From NCBI GenBank assembly GCA_963920665.1, contig OY987263.1:28880547-28944546 (forward strand): DNA of 64,000 bases, read 5' to 3'. Positions 34,229 to 46,806 of the stretch are shown piece after piece. Every line of letters starts with the position of its first letter. The stretch's first letter is position 1. The notes beneath the pieces are model-generated. The model worked only from the letters and a program-made list of their open reading frames with translations, was not told the origin of the DNA and made no database searches. The stretch comes from Straminergon stramineum. Lineage: Eukaryota > Streptophyta > Bryopsida > Hypnales > Calliergonaceae. Made by a program: the position numbers and the translations under genes.

Positions 34229-37200
34229 ATGGCGGTGGCCGTGGGGCGCAATGTTGCAGTACCGGGGATGTCTTGTGGACTCTCGAGCCGTCGATGTCCG
34301 CTGAAGGAGACGCCGGCAGCGACGTCGTGGAATGCGTTTTTGAAAGCGTCGTCGCCGTCCAGCAGCGGCCGAACGTCTCTTTCGTGGCACGTTTCAACCC
34401 AACCTGCTGGCGTCCGCTGTGCAGGACAGGCCAGAAGGCGAACTGCCGCCAAGGAACTATATGTCGACGCAGACGTCGTGGAGTTGGTAACGTCGCTACC
34501 CCTCCCTCCACACTGACAGAAAGTTTCCAGTTCGATAACTTTGCTGGCAGAGAGACAGCTATGGCGGATTAGTGACTGGACTTGTGAGTAGAATAGGAAA
34601 TTGGCATCTCATACGATTTCTATTCTTATAACTTAAGAATCCGATTCTACTCACGGGTCAATCAACGAATCCACCTCTTGAATTTCGGAGATTTTCCAGT
34701 TTGATAACTTCGCTGGCACGGAGAGAGCTATGGCGGATTAGTGACTGACTTGTGAATATAATAGGAAACTTGCATCTTATATGAATCCTGTTCTTATAAT
34801 TTATGAATCCTATTCTATTCACAGATGAGTCACGAGATGGTGCACATGGCTTAGTGGAGATGCTAATGTAATTCTACGATTCTCTATGGAGTATTTGAAA
34901 ATTTTGCCTTTGCGAAATTGTGGAATTGGTGTTTCGACTGTGCATCACTCCACCCTTGATCCCAAGTTAGCCGCTTCGGTTCATGAATCCGTCTTTCTTG
35001 TGGGACTTTGTTTCTAGTGTTGAGACGTGAATCTTCTCTGCAATTTTCATGCCGTTATGGGTACCTTCACACAAAAGGGGATTATTATCTTCCAGTGGTA
35101 TTTTAGAACACCTAACTGTGTCGAACTCTGCCAATTGTGAAGCTATTAAGGGGAATTTCTGATTCATAACGCGCTTAGGATTTGTAGAATACCTCTGGGG
35201 CTTTTCCTATTGGTGAGATTTTTATCATTCAGGAAAGTTTAGACCCATAATTGCTTTATGTTTGAGGAAGGAGCTACATCGTACTAATAAAGGTTATGTT
35301 TGATATTGCAGGATTCGACCAATGAAATCCAGTTGCACAGCGTGAAAGATACTTCTGGTACATTCAGCAACGTATTCTTCGTGTAATTCTGCGAGTATTT
35401 AAAAAAAAAATTCTGGACTTTAAGTTCAACTCCATCTTGGTATTGTCGTGCTCATGGTGGAGCCTTGTTGTGCAGGTGCTGTCGATGGTCTAGCTTCATT
35501 ATCAGAGTTTGAGGGGCTATTGCCACAGACGTGCCAGGAAGTGGCGAAGTTGAATGAAGGGTCAACAATCTTCCTTGTGGGCATGATGGCGTCGGGGAAA
35601 TCAACAGTCGGAAGAGTTTTGTCCGACTCCCTTGGCTATACATTTTTCGACAGGTACCATAACTACCATTACGTTGTAATTTGAGGTGTTTGATATGTTA
35701 CTCACTTCATTATGTTTCTTACATAAACTCGGTTTTTGTTACATAGTAAGGGTGATATGTTTGACCGAGAATGGTCTTTTTCAAGTGCAATTTGCATCCC
35801 ATATGTTGGATGAATTGTGTTGGTTTGTGTCGCTTGCAGCGACGAGGTGATTGAAAGCTTTGTAGGTGGTCTGCCCGTTAAAGAGATTTTCCGGCAGCAG
35901 AGTGAGTCTGCATTCAGAGATCTCGAGGTATGCTCTCTAATGACACTCTTTAATTGCACATTCCCTGTATATCTTCAGAATCTGTCATGTTGTGTACACA
36001 TCTGATTGGACAACTTCCACATGTCCAGTTGTGAAAATATATGAGAGCCCATTTATCCTCTCCAAGCGGTGTAATTAGAGGGGGTTCAGTATATCAAATT
36101 TTGCTTAGTCTTGCAATTTCCACTACATTTTTCTTCCTTTTTATGTAATCGACTTTTTTGCAAATCGTAAAGAGCATCATAAGGGAGCGGGAAGAGGAAC
36201 GGAGAGCAGTGTTTTCTTCTGGGGTTATTATGTGCATTTGGAGATGGTTTTTTCTTTTCTATAAATTTCAGACTTGTAACTTTGCAGTTCTTGTTCTGGT
36301 TTTACAGACCCGTGCATTGCAGCAGCTCTCCGTGGCCAACTCCTTGGTAGTTGCAACTGGTGGTGGTGCTGTTTGCCGTGAAGAAAATTGGTACATATTA
36401 TCCTATTGCTCTTCGCTTTGTACAACTTGAGGTGTCTTATGCTTTTTTGAACAAGGTTTGCTTTTGAAACATTCAGGCATGAAAGCGAAGCTAGTTGGAC
36501 GAAACCTTACCCTGAAGCACTCTGTGCATCATCCAGAATACAGACTAGTCTAATAACCACTTGCTCAAATAGAGCAATGATATGCTTTCACTTCATTACC
36601 ATCCCTTTGATTTTGATGTGTTGTGGTTAACCTCTGATATAGTCTGGATGTTGGACCTGATTGCTGGTTTTTTGTGTTTTTTGTGTTGTATGCAGGTCCT
36701 ACTTGCTGGACGGTATTGTCGTCTGGTTGGACGTGCCAGTGGAGGATCTTGCCAAACGGGTAACCACAGTTGGCACAGAGTCACGCCCACTTTTGGGTGG
36801 CGACTGCTCAGATTTTGAGAAAGCTTTCTCAAAACTGTCAAAACTGATGGATGCAAGAGAGAGACACTATGCAAGGGCTCATTGTAGGTTGTCCTTTCGA
36901 GGTATGCATCTATTCCCTTTTCATTTTCTTCCCAAAGCTGTTTGCATGTTCAACCATTTATATTATCCTGTGACTTTGTAAAATCTATATCAGAAAGCTC
37001 TCTCTCTCTAAAGGAACAGTACCTAATTATGACCCGTTTGCAAATCAATCCCATCTAGATTCTTGCCTAAAATGTACAGCCTCCATACATGAGAGCCTAG
37101 TGTCGATTTTAGGTGTATCTATTTTCAGCACTTTGGAAATTCATAGTTTATTTACTCAGGAGTCCAGAAAATGCAGTCTAAGAGAATTTAGAATCTTCAT

Positions 37201-37761
37201 ACAACTACCAATAAGATCCAACAAAAATCTTTTCCAGTTCAATAACAGAAGTCATGCTCAAACCCTTATTCAGACGCATTTATGTGGTGTTACCTAATTG
37301 CAATTAGGCATCCTTGTATCTCTGGTTTGTTTTGTACGCATTGCATGTGTGTTCCAACAGTAGTTACTAAGTTAGAGAGTTGGGTGCAGATCTGGCGTCA
37401 AGTCTTGGATTGCCAGGAGTAGCTGCACTTACACCCACTGCCATTGCAGTTCAGGTAAAAGAAATCTTTTGAAACCTCACTTCAATGCTTTCGAACTCCG
37501 CTTCTGTTTTGAAGAGTCTCTGCTACCCAATTTGTGAGTGATGCCACTTTAGCAGTGTTTATTTTCCCGTTATGCAAAACAGTTTCAAAATCAGAATGTT
37601 TAGCACATGACTTTTGTAACCTGACTAGAATGTCTTTCCTTCTTGTGCATTTTTGATGGTCTATTCGGAAGTCTGACACAAAGGCTACCTTTCAGGTACT
37701 GAGGGAAATTAAACAAGTTCTGCAGGAGGAGAAATTCATTCGCCCCCCTGTTGCCCTCTAA
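34229..37761 (+). CDS. Shikimate kinase, plastid, eight exons
   Basis: Phosphorylates shikimate to shikimate-3-phosphate, the fifth step of the shikimate pathway, in the plastid stroma. Exons 34229-34486, 35312-35357, 35476-35653, 35840-35927, 36308-36390, 36696-36901, 37390-37454 and 37696-37761 join in frame into 329 residues; all introns are GT-AG. Residues 1-86 are Ser/Ala/Arg-rich, a plastid transit peptide. The Walker A loop GMMASGKST is at 137-145, the shikimate-binding DSD at 160-162, the Arg of AFRDLE at about 187, ATGGGA at 206-211, the lid RPLL at 248-251 and ARERHY near 271. Each residue needed for catalysis is present, which argues against the SKL1/SKL2 paralogues that have lost activity. 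Exon 2 is only 46 bases; its phase fits exactly, supporting it. Intron 1 carries a tandem duplication. Confidence 0.93.
34524..34822 (+). repeat. Tandem duplication with hairpins in shikimate kinase intron 1
   Basis: Two diverged copies (34524-34654 and 34693-34822, offset 169 bases) share TTTCCAGTT(C/T)GATAACTT and GCTATGGCGGATTAGTGACT. Each copy ends in its own hairpin: GTGAGTAGAAT faces ATTCTACTCAC in the first, and GTGAATATAATAGG faces CCTATTCTATTCAC in the second. Confidence 0.75.
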
Positions 37762-39030
37762 GTGAGTAAAATTTCAAAAATACTTCAGGAATATCATAAA
37801 GAAACACACGATTGGGCCCGTGCAGACGTCGACTTCGTTTATACACGCCATTCTCCAACAATAGCCTACTTATATCATAGTCTAGTGAGAGATGATAGAA
37901 AATTTTCACAGGGAAGGTGAGAGAGAGATTGCAGTAGATTACTCTTCCAAGGAGAAATCATTTTTTAATACTGGTACCAGCTGATAAAAATGCTAAGAAC
38001 ATGCTTACTTCACATTTTCCCTCCAGATTAGTGAGGGATCCGGCGCATAACTTAATGCGACTCCTGGCATTCGGAATGGTCAAGTGACACCTCCTTAACT
38101 TAGCTGGTGGCATACTGGAATTACATTATCATGAATCAAGGTATTATAAGTCACGGAGCAGATGTCACCAGCGCCTCCACAACGCTTGGCAACAAACTGT
38201 AGCAGATAAACCACTCTGGTACTCCTGTAGCTTGCTGCCCCGAGTCCTCTTTCTACTACTGTAGTGAGAATATGCGTCTCATCAGTGCCGTCCACCTTTA
38301 CATGCGAAGCACATGGACTTGCACAAAGTTGTACTCAAATGTACGTACAATAAGGTTGGGTGCATGTGTAGAATACCAATTAGGATTTTTTGTTGTTAAG
38401 TTTTGGCTGATTTTGAGGTGTCTTTTACTGTTTTTGACTTGATTGTTTGCATATTTTGTGTTTTAATTGTGTGTTTTAATGGGCTGTTTGAATTTCAATT
38501 TGGTGTGTTTTTGGATGGTGAATGAATTTTGAATGAATGATTGTGTTGATTTGGATGGGTGGTTTCCTAATTGGAGCGGTCTAGCTTTCAAGCCAAGTTC
38601 AAATTTTCAATCTATGTTGCAAATGGGGTCTTAATTATATCCAAGTTGGATTTTTAAGTGATGTGTGTCAAGTCCAATAGGTTGATTGTGTGGAAGTTAA
38701 TTCCAATTTGAAATTGTTTATGTGTGGCAATTGCATGTGTAGTTCCAATTTCATAGTTAGCTATTGGTTAGGTTGTCTCTTCCAATTCAGTAACCATCAA
38801 ATTTGAAATTCCTATTTGGTCTGGTTTATATTTATCTTCCCTTCCCGTTTGTTGAATGAAGTACAATCGTGTCCCAGCTTGGAGAAGCTCAGTATTTCTT
38901 TCTTTTGGAACGTTTCCAAATTGGGTATGTATGTGTTATTTGATTAGATGCATGATGTCAGAATATTTTTGGACTTTGTGTTAATGTCCTGGTTGGATGT
39001 GTTAATGTTCAATGACACCAGGGCGGAACC
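37762..39030. other. Spacer between shikimate kinase and the first ZFWD gene
   Basis: Should hold the shikimate kinase 3' UTR and terminator. Past 38350 the sequence is T/G-rich. No further exon or repeat supported. Confidence 0.4.
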
Positions 39031-39633
39031 CAATCGCATGTACAATCAATGCAGCACATCCAAAAGTCACATCGACCTCAGTAAATTAAGGGACTGCCCA
39101 CCTTTGGCACTCCACTTCCGGCACTCAAAATGCAAAACTACATAATGCCATATCTCGCAATCGAACACACAGCGCACGATGGCCAATTTGAGCCACCCTG
39201 GCCGTCGATCATTTTCTCGAGCCTCACCAACGCTACGGACAGCCATAATCCACAGCTGCACCGGTCTCACGTCTGAGTCGACCAACTATTCTAACCGAAT
39301 GTGAATCACCACCCATCCAAGGAAGAACCGTTCCAGCATAAAAAACCCGTTCTCCCTGCCCCCAAGCCATAAGTCTGTACAGATTGTCCTCGATGCCCCT
39401 TCGGGCGACGGGCATCCCACGTCGCCGGCTTCCTAAACGCTCAAATCTAACTCGGGGCTCCGTCGCCGGGCTCTCTAATCGAGGAGTCATCTGGAGATTC
39501 CGAGATCCATCGCTGATCATTCCTGTCAACGACAGTCTTCGGCCGAATCAAAACGCCGCTCCACATCGGAGGTCCAGCTACACGCTAAGCTGACACTCGC
39601 ATTTGCAAAGTCTACATTGCGAAAACACGCCTT

Positions 39634-42441
39634 CTACTCCGCCAATGCCTCCGCAGGGGGCTCCAGCCAGCTCCACACCTTCACCTCGCCGCTGCTGTCT
39701 CCCGAGAACACAAGGTAGTTAGGCCCCACTTGCAGGGCACGCACCTCTTCCCTCGAAAACAGCTGACCGCGTTCCGTAAACCTGAAACACAAAAAGGAAC
39801 GAAACCTTTCCATTCAGATAAACCACACAAACCAACCATCCGAAATTAAACAACCGACACAAAAACAAACCCATGCCACACTCGGCACTCACCATCGCCT
39901 CCTCACGAGGTACACACGGTCGAGACCGCTCGACCTCCGCATCAAAAGAACTCAAAACCAATGCATGAACAAAAAAAACACCAGCCAAACTTATCGAAAC
40001 TCTCAATCGCCCAAAAGAACGTACGTCGGTAGGTCGTAAAGCCGGACCGTGTTGTCGTTGTACGAGACCAGGAGCACCGGCTTGCCGGCCCTGTCCGTGC
40101 AACCGCACATCTTCAACGCACCTGCCAAAGTCACCTGCGCACAAGCAAAAAGGGTCCGCAAACTCGTCAGATGACAACATCAACACCAACCCCCACCCCA
40201 AACAACAACAACAACAACAACAATCAAAACAGAATCCATGGCGCATACATCCAAGACCTACGCATCAGCCGAAACGGAACAAACACTCACGTTGCGAGAA
40301 TCCGCTGCACTCTCCTCCTCGGGATACGAGAACGTCAGCTCCAGCTGACCCGCTGTGTTCACCGCCCAGATCTGCTCACAACCCAATGCCGCGGCGGTCA
40401 GCACATGGGAAACACACACCTTGCTCCAAAACAAAACACCTCACTCGATCACTACACATCGTACAGCATGGAGAATACCGCCAGTCCCAACGCATAACTG
40501 CGACCCCAAACCGAACAACGACACAACGAGACCCACGCGCATTGCAAACTCACCTTCACGGTGCCGTCCAAAGAACACGACAGAAGAAACGAGTCCCAGC
40601 AAAGAAGATCCATCACCACGTTCGTGTGACCTTCCAGCGTCTGCACGCACTGCACGCTGGACATCTCCCACACCTGAACATCAACATCACAAACGTAAGA
40701 ACCTTCCCCCCCCCTCAACACAACACACCAACAGGAAACCCCCCCACCGCCACGCATCCCACATCCAACGACACAGGCAAACACTCAACTAATGTACCTC
40801 CGGCAAGGACGGAACCCATCCAACACCAAAGAAAAACAAACGCCAAAGGCATCAAACCAGAGAATCCAACACTCACTCGTATCGTCTTGTCCATAGAACC
40901 CGAGTACAGACGACTCCCGATCAGCATCAGAGTCACCACAGGGCCCGTGTGACCGCTCATGGACGCTAACGGCTCGAACTGATTCGTCGCGGGGCTGAAC
41001 TGCCACACCAATATCGTACCGTCCTGGAAACCCAAATCCCAATCAACAGTCAAACCACGTGCGAAACGTCCATCCTCTCCAGCGCTCAATTAAAAATACC
41101 CAATGCCAACTGCATCACGCCATAATAATCACCCCTCCACCACCTCCTCAACCACTCAAAAAACCTCCTCCAGTCAAACGCAACGACACCACAACACGTA
41201 AGAATCTCCACGCACGGATCCCCGTCCAAACCAAGTATGCTCTCACCTGAGTGCCCGCGAAAAGAAAGCCCTCGTCCGTCACGGCAAGCGCGTGCACTTG
41301 ACCAATCGGCCCGCCTAAACTTTGCTGCTGCAACGTCGCCATGTGCCATACCTGCCACTCCCAGTTACGGCATCAGCTACCGAACACCATCACCAAATCC
41401 GAGGTTCCACTCCAAACCCTAATCGAACCAATTTCATAAAAAAAAGATGGCCATCGTCCACACATCACCGAACTCTTGGCTCTAAACCCAGGCCACTCTC
41501 CCGCCCACTCGATCGTCGGGAAATAACGGCAGCGATCGCCGAATTGGATATCCAAGAGTCACATTCCAGAACGCGATCCAAAAAAAAAAAAAATCAAAAC
41601 GAAATTTTGAACCCACGCTCACCTTCACCTCGTTCGGAAGGCCCACGAACAGCCAACCGGCTGCGCAAATCAAAGCGCCCACGTCCCCGCCCATCGCCGC
41701 CACATTCGTGCATTGCCCCGTCGCGCAGTCCCACACTCGGACCGACTCGTCCTGGCTGCCCGTGTACAGCTGCGTGTGGCCCTCCGGAAGCACGATCGCG
41801 CGGATCGCCTTCTCGTGACCCACCAGCATCGTCTTCATCTCCACGTCCGGGGCCGTCGTGTGCGCGTGCAGGAAGTTGCAGCTCTCGCCGCGGTTGCAAT
41901 TGCCCTTCAGCCAGTACGTGCACGGCTTCTGCTTCGACGCGTGCGACCTCGACTCGTGAACCCTAGCGTCCCTCTGGCCCTGACCACCACGGCTCCCGCC
42001 GCGCCTTCCGAAGCGAGCAGACGAGTTCCGCTGACGACCCTGCCCTTGCCCCTGTTGCTGCTGGTTCTGCTGGTGGCTCCCGCTCGAGAATCCACCTCCC
42101 CCGGAGTAACCCCAGCCGCCCGCGGACGCTTGCGCCTGGTTGATCTGCTCCCTCGCGTCGCGCACGCCCTCCCGCTCGTTGCGGTGGTCGTACGAGCTGT
42201 TCGCCCGCTTGCCATTCCCGGCGGAGCTGCCTCGCCCCGTCGTGCCCGCGCTCCCGGGATGCAGCCACTGGCAGTCTTCTCCCTTGTAGCACCGCCCCTC
42301 CTGCCAATACCGACACACCTGCGAGCTCTGCGGGCGGCCCCCGCCTCCTCCACTCCCCGCGCCCGCGGGATGCCCCGAGCGCGAGTAATTGCGTTTGCTG
42401 CCGACCCTCGCGTGCCCGTCGTCCACCTCCATCCCCGCCAT
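39634..42441 (-). CDS. CCCH zinc-finger/WD40 protein (ZFWD type), copy 1
   Basis: Seven exons on the minus strand: 42441-41623, 41351-41247, 41023-40877, 40673-40554, 40371-40291, 40134-40025 and 39781-39634 (1530 nt, 509 residues). Two CCCH fingers of the form C-x7-C-x5-C-x3-H lie at residues 43-61 and 174-192, separated by a Gly/Gln/Ser/Arg-rich linker. A seven-bladed WD40 propeller follows from about residue 205; the blade ends read VRVWD, VKVWH, ILVWQ, IRVWE, VKIWA, VRLYD and VKVWS. This domain order defines the plant ZFWD family (Arabidopsis ZFWD1-4 type). The fingers suggest RNA binding and the propeller protein binding, but the biochemical role is not established. The protein is predicted to be identical to that of copy 2. 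Confidence 0.93.
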
Positions 42442-42514
42442 GGACTCCTCCTACCCTAATGCATGCCCCACGATTCCACGACTAACATCGGTGCCCAACA
42501 ACTGCAATTGGACG

Positions 42515-42533
42515 ACGACGACGACGACGACAC
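42515..42533. repeat. (GAC)n microsatellite in the ZFWD leader
   Basis: A short (GAC)n run just upstream of the start codon, mirrored as (GTC)n at about 57614-57632 in the other arm with the same unit count. It is probably in the 5' untranslated leader of each ZFWD transcript. Confidence 0.7.
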
Positions 42534-42732
42534 AATCTCTTGCGACGTGCCCCCAACCAAAGCCGCTGCCGCTGCCGGTGCTGAAACAGAGGAGTGGAAA
42601 CAGAAGTGCCAAAAACCTCGCACAAGACAGAAGCGAGGGTCGTCGCAATCCAATTTAAGTGCACTGAATCATTACGGGTAAAAGGGTACGACGCAATGAG
42701 GGAAAGCATCGATCACACGGCCAAGTGGAAGT

Positions 42733-42935
42733 GAGCACCCTCAAGAACGCGATCCCGTCATCCCTTGCGTAGGGCCGAAGCTTCCAACTCGTGGGGCAGC
42801 AGTAAATCGTTTTTGATTCTTCAGTTTAGGGAACCAGCGTGGGTGCGAGAGAGCGAGCGAGGAAGCGAGATGGGCGCATGTCTATTATGCATCCTCTCCT
42901 GGGTCTGCTAAAACCCTAATTACAAATTCTCACCT
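42733..42935 (-). promoter_or_regulatory. Diverged promoter-side flank of ZFWD copy 1
   Basis: Just inside the left arm, identity with the other copy drops at once but homology persists. GAACGCG-like text continues, and TCTGCTAAAACCCTAAT here matches TCCGCTAAAACCCTAAT in the reverse complement of 57200-57414. The conserved core AAACCCTAA (42911-42919) is a telo-box, common in promoters of plant housekeeping genes. The two copies therefore share transcribed regions but have different promoters. Confidence 0.65.
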
Positions 42936-44741
42936 TTCAGTGTGTGTGATTAGAGGCGTCCGTCCGCAAGTTCCGTTGTCCCTGGCAATTGAGTCCATCC
43001 CAGAAACATCCGTGAGGGCATTCGAAGCATCATTCTGATTCGTTCCGCTTTGAAGTGGACTGCTGATGGACTGCTTCAGTTCCTTTTTTAATCTTCATCG
43101 AACCAATTGAAACATTTTTCATCCGCGTTTCGTTGAACTGAATGATCTGTGATGCTCAGGGTGTTTTTTTTCATTTTTTATGAGGTGACGAAGTGGCGAT
43201 ATAAAGTGGAATAGTGGTGCTCCAAATTTCAACATTCATCCACATATTGGATAGAAAATATCAGGTTAGCACATATCACATGTTTATAATTCACTTTTCA
43301 TCTACAATTTGGCAATTTCATCCAAGTTTTTTTTTCTAATTCCAAGTTTTTTGGCAAAAAATTTCACATTTTATAGCCTTTTTTTGGCCAAAGTATTTTC
43401 TTCTGGTACAATCTAGGACTAGGAAGTCAAAAAAAAGCCCTAGTGATGAGCAATACAATGTAGCCAATCTATTTCCTACCACTTAAGTAATTATGCATAA
43501 GTTATATGGAGTGTGGATTTCTCAAGTGGGGAAATTTTATCATGTACAAAAATAGAATTCGAAAGGATTCCATAATTTTCCAAAATTTAATTTCTCAAAA
43601 CATAATTATTGTGAATTTTTTAATTTGCAGTAATTTTGAAGATTCTATTTGACCTGTACTTGTCATATAAGTCTTCCTATTTCCAAACACAAGCTAGTTG
43701 CAAAGTTGACTAAAGATTGGTTGCAATATTGAGAGTCTTGTCACCAATCATAATGCACCACAATTGCACCGGAAACTATATTATAATTAATTACTATTGA
43801 TTAGTATCTATTTAGAAAGAAAACAACCTACAAGGCAAAAATAGGGAGGTGATTGGAAATTAGTCGGCTACCATAATTTTGGTTTAGCAAGGACTCAATA
43901 AACTTCTCAACCACATAGATTATACACAAACAATTTTACATTGCTTGGTAGATGAAGGTCTAGGCCCACATCAAAGGTTTCCTTAGCCATAGGGGGTGCA
44001 TCCTTTAAGGGGTAACCCTAGAAGGACAATTCGAACACTAAGTGTCCAATGGATGACTTCATATAAGACTGTAGGATGAAAAAAATATTATTTCATTCAA
44101 TTTATTTATACAAAAGATATTTGAGTATATTTTCAATGAACAATGTTGCAAAGTCTCCCATTATGGTATTATTGACTTTTCTAAAGATGAAAATGCTTAA
44201 TAAACGGATCACCTTTGTGGTGTATTTTTGTCCATTTCTTGCTATTTTCTCTTGATGTGAATTTTAGGTATAAAAATGATTTTTTTTTAATTTGAATTCA
44301 ACGAAAGAAATGAAGCTTATCATGTGAAATTTTTTATTCTAATTGGAAATTTTGAAAAATTCATAATCTTACATATTTTAAAGCAATTTGAATTTGGAAT
44401 CTATAACCATGGTTTGTTGATTTTCTAATTTTAGAGTGACATGGTAACTTTGGCTTACACTATGATGTTCCTCATTGTACATCTATAGTGAAAATTTTGA
44501 ATTTTTAAAGTATATTTTGTATTTGATATTAATTTTCTTCATTTTTTTCTTAGAAAGTTCACAATAATTTCAATTTTTCCCCAAAAAATTTGAAATTTTG
44601 ATGTCTTGTAGTGAGCATATGATTTCATCTTCAAAAAATAAATACAAATTTTTTCATTCATATGGTTGCAAAATGGTACCAAAAAGAGTGATAAATAGGG
44701 AGGCTTGCCAAGTCAATGGTTATGGGCCTGTCCTTCTAGGT
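42936..44741. other. AT-rich intergenic DNA
   Basis: No gene recognised. AT content rises sharply past 43080. Confidence 0.4.
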
Positions 44742-44745
44742 TTAA

Positions 44746-45160
44746 CTCCTATTTGCCTGAGCAACCATGTAAGGTCACTCAAAAATTTCAGCTTGTTTGT
44801 GTGTGGGCAATTAAATTCCTTACACCATTCTAAAAACTTTTATGGGTGATATTGAGGGTTAACTATTGGAAGTTTTTATTTTTGATTGATAAAAGTAAAT
44901 ATTTGATTTTTGAGAAGTCCTCAAAGACCTATATGTATACATAGTGAAAGAATAAAGCTTGCCAATTTTACGTGATTTCTTGGCTTTAAGCAAAGCTACT
45001 CAATTTCACTTGATTTGAGATTTTTAAAATTGTACTTATAGTGGTGAACAAAATAGAGCTCAAAAAGACTTTGCTCACAAAGACAACTACAAACTTTGTA
45101 GATAATTTTTTTCAAAGTTGAAAAGTGCATTCAAGAGCAAATAGAGTCATGGATGTGTGT
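44746..45160 (+). mobile_element. TTAA family C fragment
   Basis: Preceded by TTAA (44742-44745) and related to 7646-8406 over about 350 bases. Shared phrases include GGGCAATTAAATTC, GTAAATA(C/T)TTGATTTTTGAGA and AATAAAGCTTGCCAATTT-type text. The right end is lost near the Tc1-like relic. Confidence 0.6.
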
Positions 45161-45243
45161 AGAGCTATGCATTAAATTGAAATCTAGATAATGTTTTATA
45201 ATTTATAATCAACAATTATAAGCAAGTATTTAGTATTGTTCAA

Positions 45244-46260
45244 TCAACTTCTTTGATCTTCAATAATCCGTCCAATAGCCTTTGAGTCTTTGACAACCAA
45301 TATAGTAGCAATCTTCTTTGGTATGCTCTTATACAATTCCATGCAATCTTCCTCACTGAAATTGGAAGAAACATTATACAAACGCTCTTACAATTCTTCA
45401 ATTCCTCCTGGAGGTATAGAAAATTTGTTCAAATGTCATTTCAAGAGAGTCTAAAAATGCTCCACAAGATTCAAATTTGATGATTGAATAAGCTACTAGA
45501 TAAGTAGAACTAATTGTGATTCAAACCATCCTTGAACCATCTTACTTGTGTGTTTTGGATCACTATCTTGTTGAAAAACCACATTGCTTGAAACCATTTT
45601 GTCATGCCAAATTGTAGACCACAATGAGTTTTCCAAAATAAATTTTTACACATGCTCATCCACCATACCTTCAATTTTGTACCAAGCTCCATGTCCCAAA
45701 GTTGTAATGCATTTCCAAATTTTGACATGCCCACTGCCAAGTTTGACTATTTGATGGATATGTTGTTGTTGGATATGGCATTAGGGGAGATTTGAGGGCA
45801 TAGAGAGACTATTTCAAGCCCGTTCCTTGTATTAAAAACTAGCCATTGCTATCTAAAATATTAATTGAAAAATGATTTAAATTTTCTTTAAATTAAAAAT
45901 TAATTAGAAATCATATTTTTTTCTTAAAAATTAATTTAAAAATAAAAATTAATTCATTAAATACTATTATCTGATGTGGCAATGTCATTACCACATCAAA
46001 TTGTTATTGTGGTGACATTCTCCACTGTTTGGGAACTCTTGGAACTCACAGTCTTCCAAAGCATTGAAATCCCCTCTAATGTGTCCATCTGTAATCCAAC
46101 ACCATGACCTACCATCACAATTAAAGTTGTTTATCTTTGTCCCATCACTAAAGATAATGTGTTTCCAATCATCAATTTGCACACCTTTGAGCAAACCTCA
46201 ACAATGCCATAAATGTCTTCATGCCAAAATCGGGATTTCTTTTGTTGCACATGTACAAAC
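45244..46260 (-). pseudogene. Tc1-like (DD34E) transposase relic
   Basis: Remains of a Tc1/mariner-superfamily DDE transposase. The first catalytic block reads DDWKHIIFSDGTK with Asp at 46144-46146, followed by DGRSWCW. The second reads VFQQDSDPKHTSK with Asp at 45565-45567. The Glu of NLNLVEH is at 45460-45462, leaving exactly 34 residues between, the DD34E spacing. A C-terminal block with PPGGIEEL and LYKSIPKKIA follows. At least five in-frame stops and an AT-rich interruption near 45840-45985 make it inactive, and the usual FSDE Glu is Gly. Plant mariners are mostly DD39D; the wording of these motifs recalls fungal Tc1-like elements. Element ends were not located. Confidence 0.8.
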
Positions 46261-46806
46261 AAACTTTTTCCCTCTCAAGGCATGGATCACAATTATATCA
46301 CCCATTTTTACTTGATTCTTTTTGAAGTTCTATTGCTATATTTGATTCACTTCCAAGAAGACCTTCCGTGGGCACTAGCCTCTTTGCTTTTCGAGCTTCC
46401 TAGCAATCTCCTTTCTCAAGTGAGCTACCCCAAATTGACTATGAATGTCAATTGTAACTATAATTTTCCATGTTGAATCACCACTTTAGAGTTGCTCCAT
46501 TGCATGAAGCTTTTGAGACTCAAATGACTACGGCAAAACAAGAAATTTAAAAAAAAAAAACTCACCATTATACAATCTACACAAGCAAATGTTCACAATA
46601 CACCAAAGATCTCACAATAATGTACACAAAATGATGTACAAAACAATTATGAAGTTAGAAGTGCAGCTACAAACAAAAGCAAGTATAAAAACTCTAGTTG
46701 CTTGAACGATTTTGTTTTGAAAAACTCTATTACTATTTGAGATTTTTTTTCACACATGAATAAGACTACATGTATACACATTGTGATCAATCATTTTGAT
46801 GATTTG
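46261..46806. other. Spacer with possible N-terminal transposase remnants
   Basis: Lies where the DNA-binding domain of the Tc1-like transposase would be expected, but no convincing helix-turn-helix text remains. An A13-type run occurs at about 46547-46560. Confidence 0.35.

Larger units (their letters stand above)
39031..42732 (-). repeat. Inverted duplication, left arm (3702 bp)
   Basis: Pairs with 57415-61116 in reverse orientation; any base x pairs with 100147 - x. Exons, introns and simple repeats that I compared are identical; one difference was found, 39050 against 61097, near the outer end. The arm contains the whole ZFWD coding region, about 290 bases of 5' leader and about 600 bases past the stop. 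Confidence 0.95.

Noticed and set aside
41713..42459. Long antisense frames (248, 214, 188 codons) across both ZFWD copies
   Set aside because: Shadows of GC-rich coding exon 1 and of introns; low-complexity Arg/Leu/Pro-rich products.
42911..42919. AAACCCTAA considered as interstitial telomeric DNA
   Set aside because: Single unit in a promoter position, shared by the paralogous flank; a telo-box, not a telomere repeat array.
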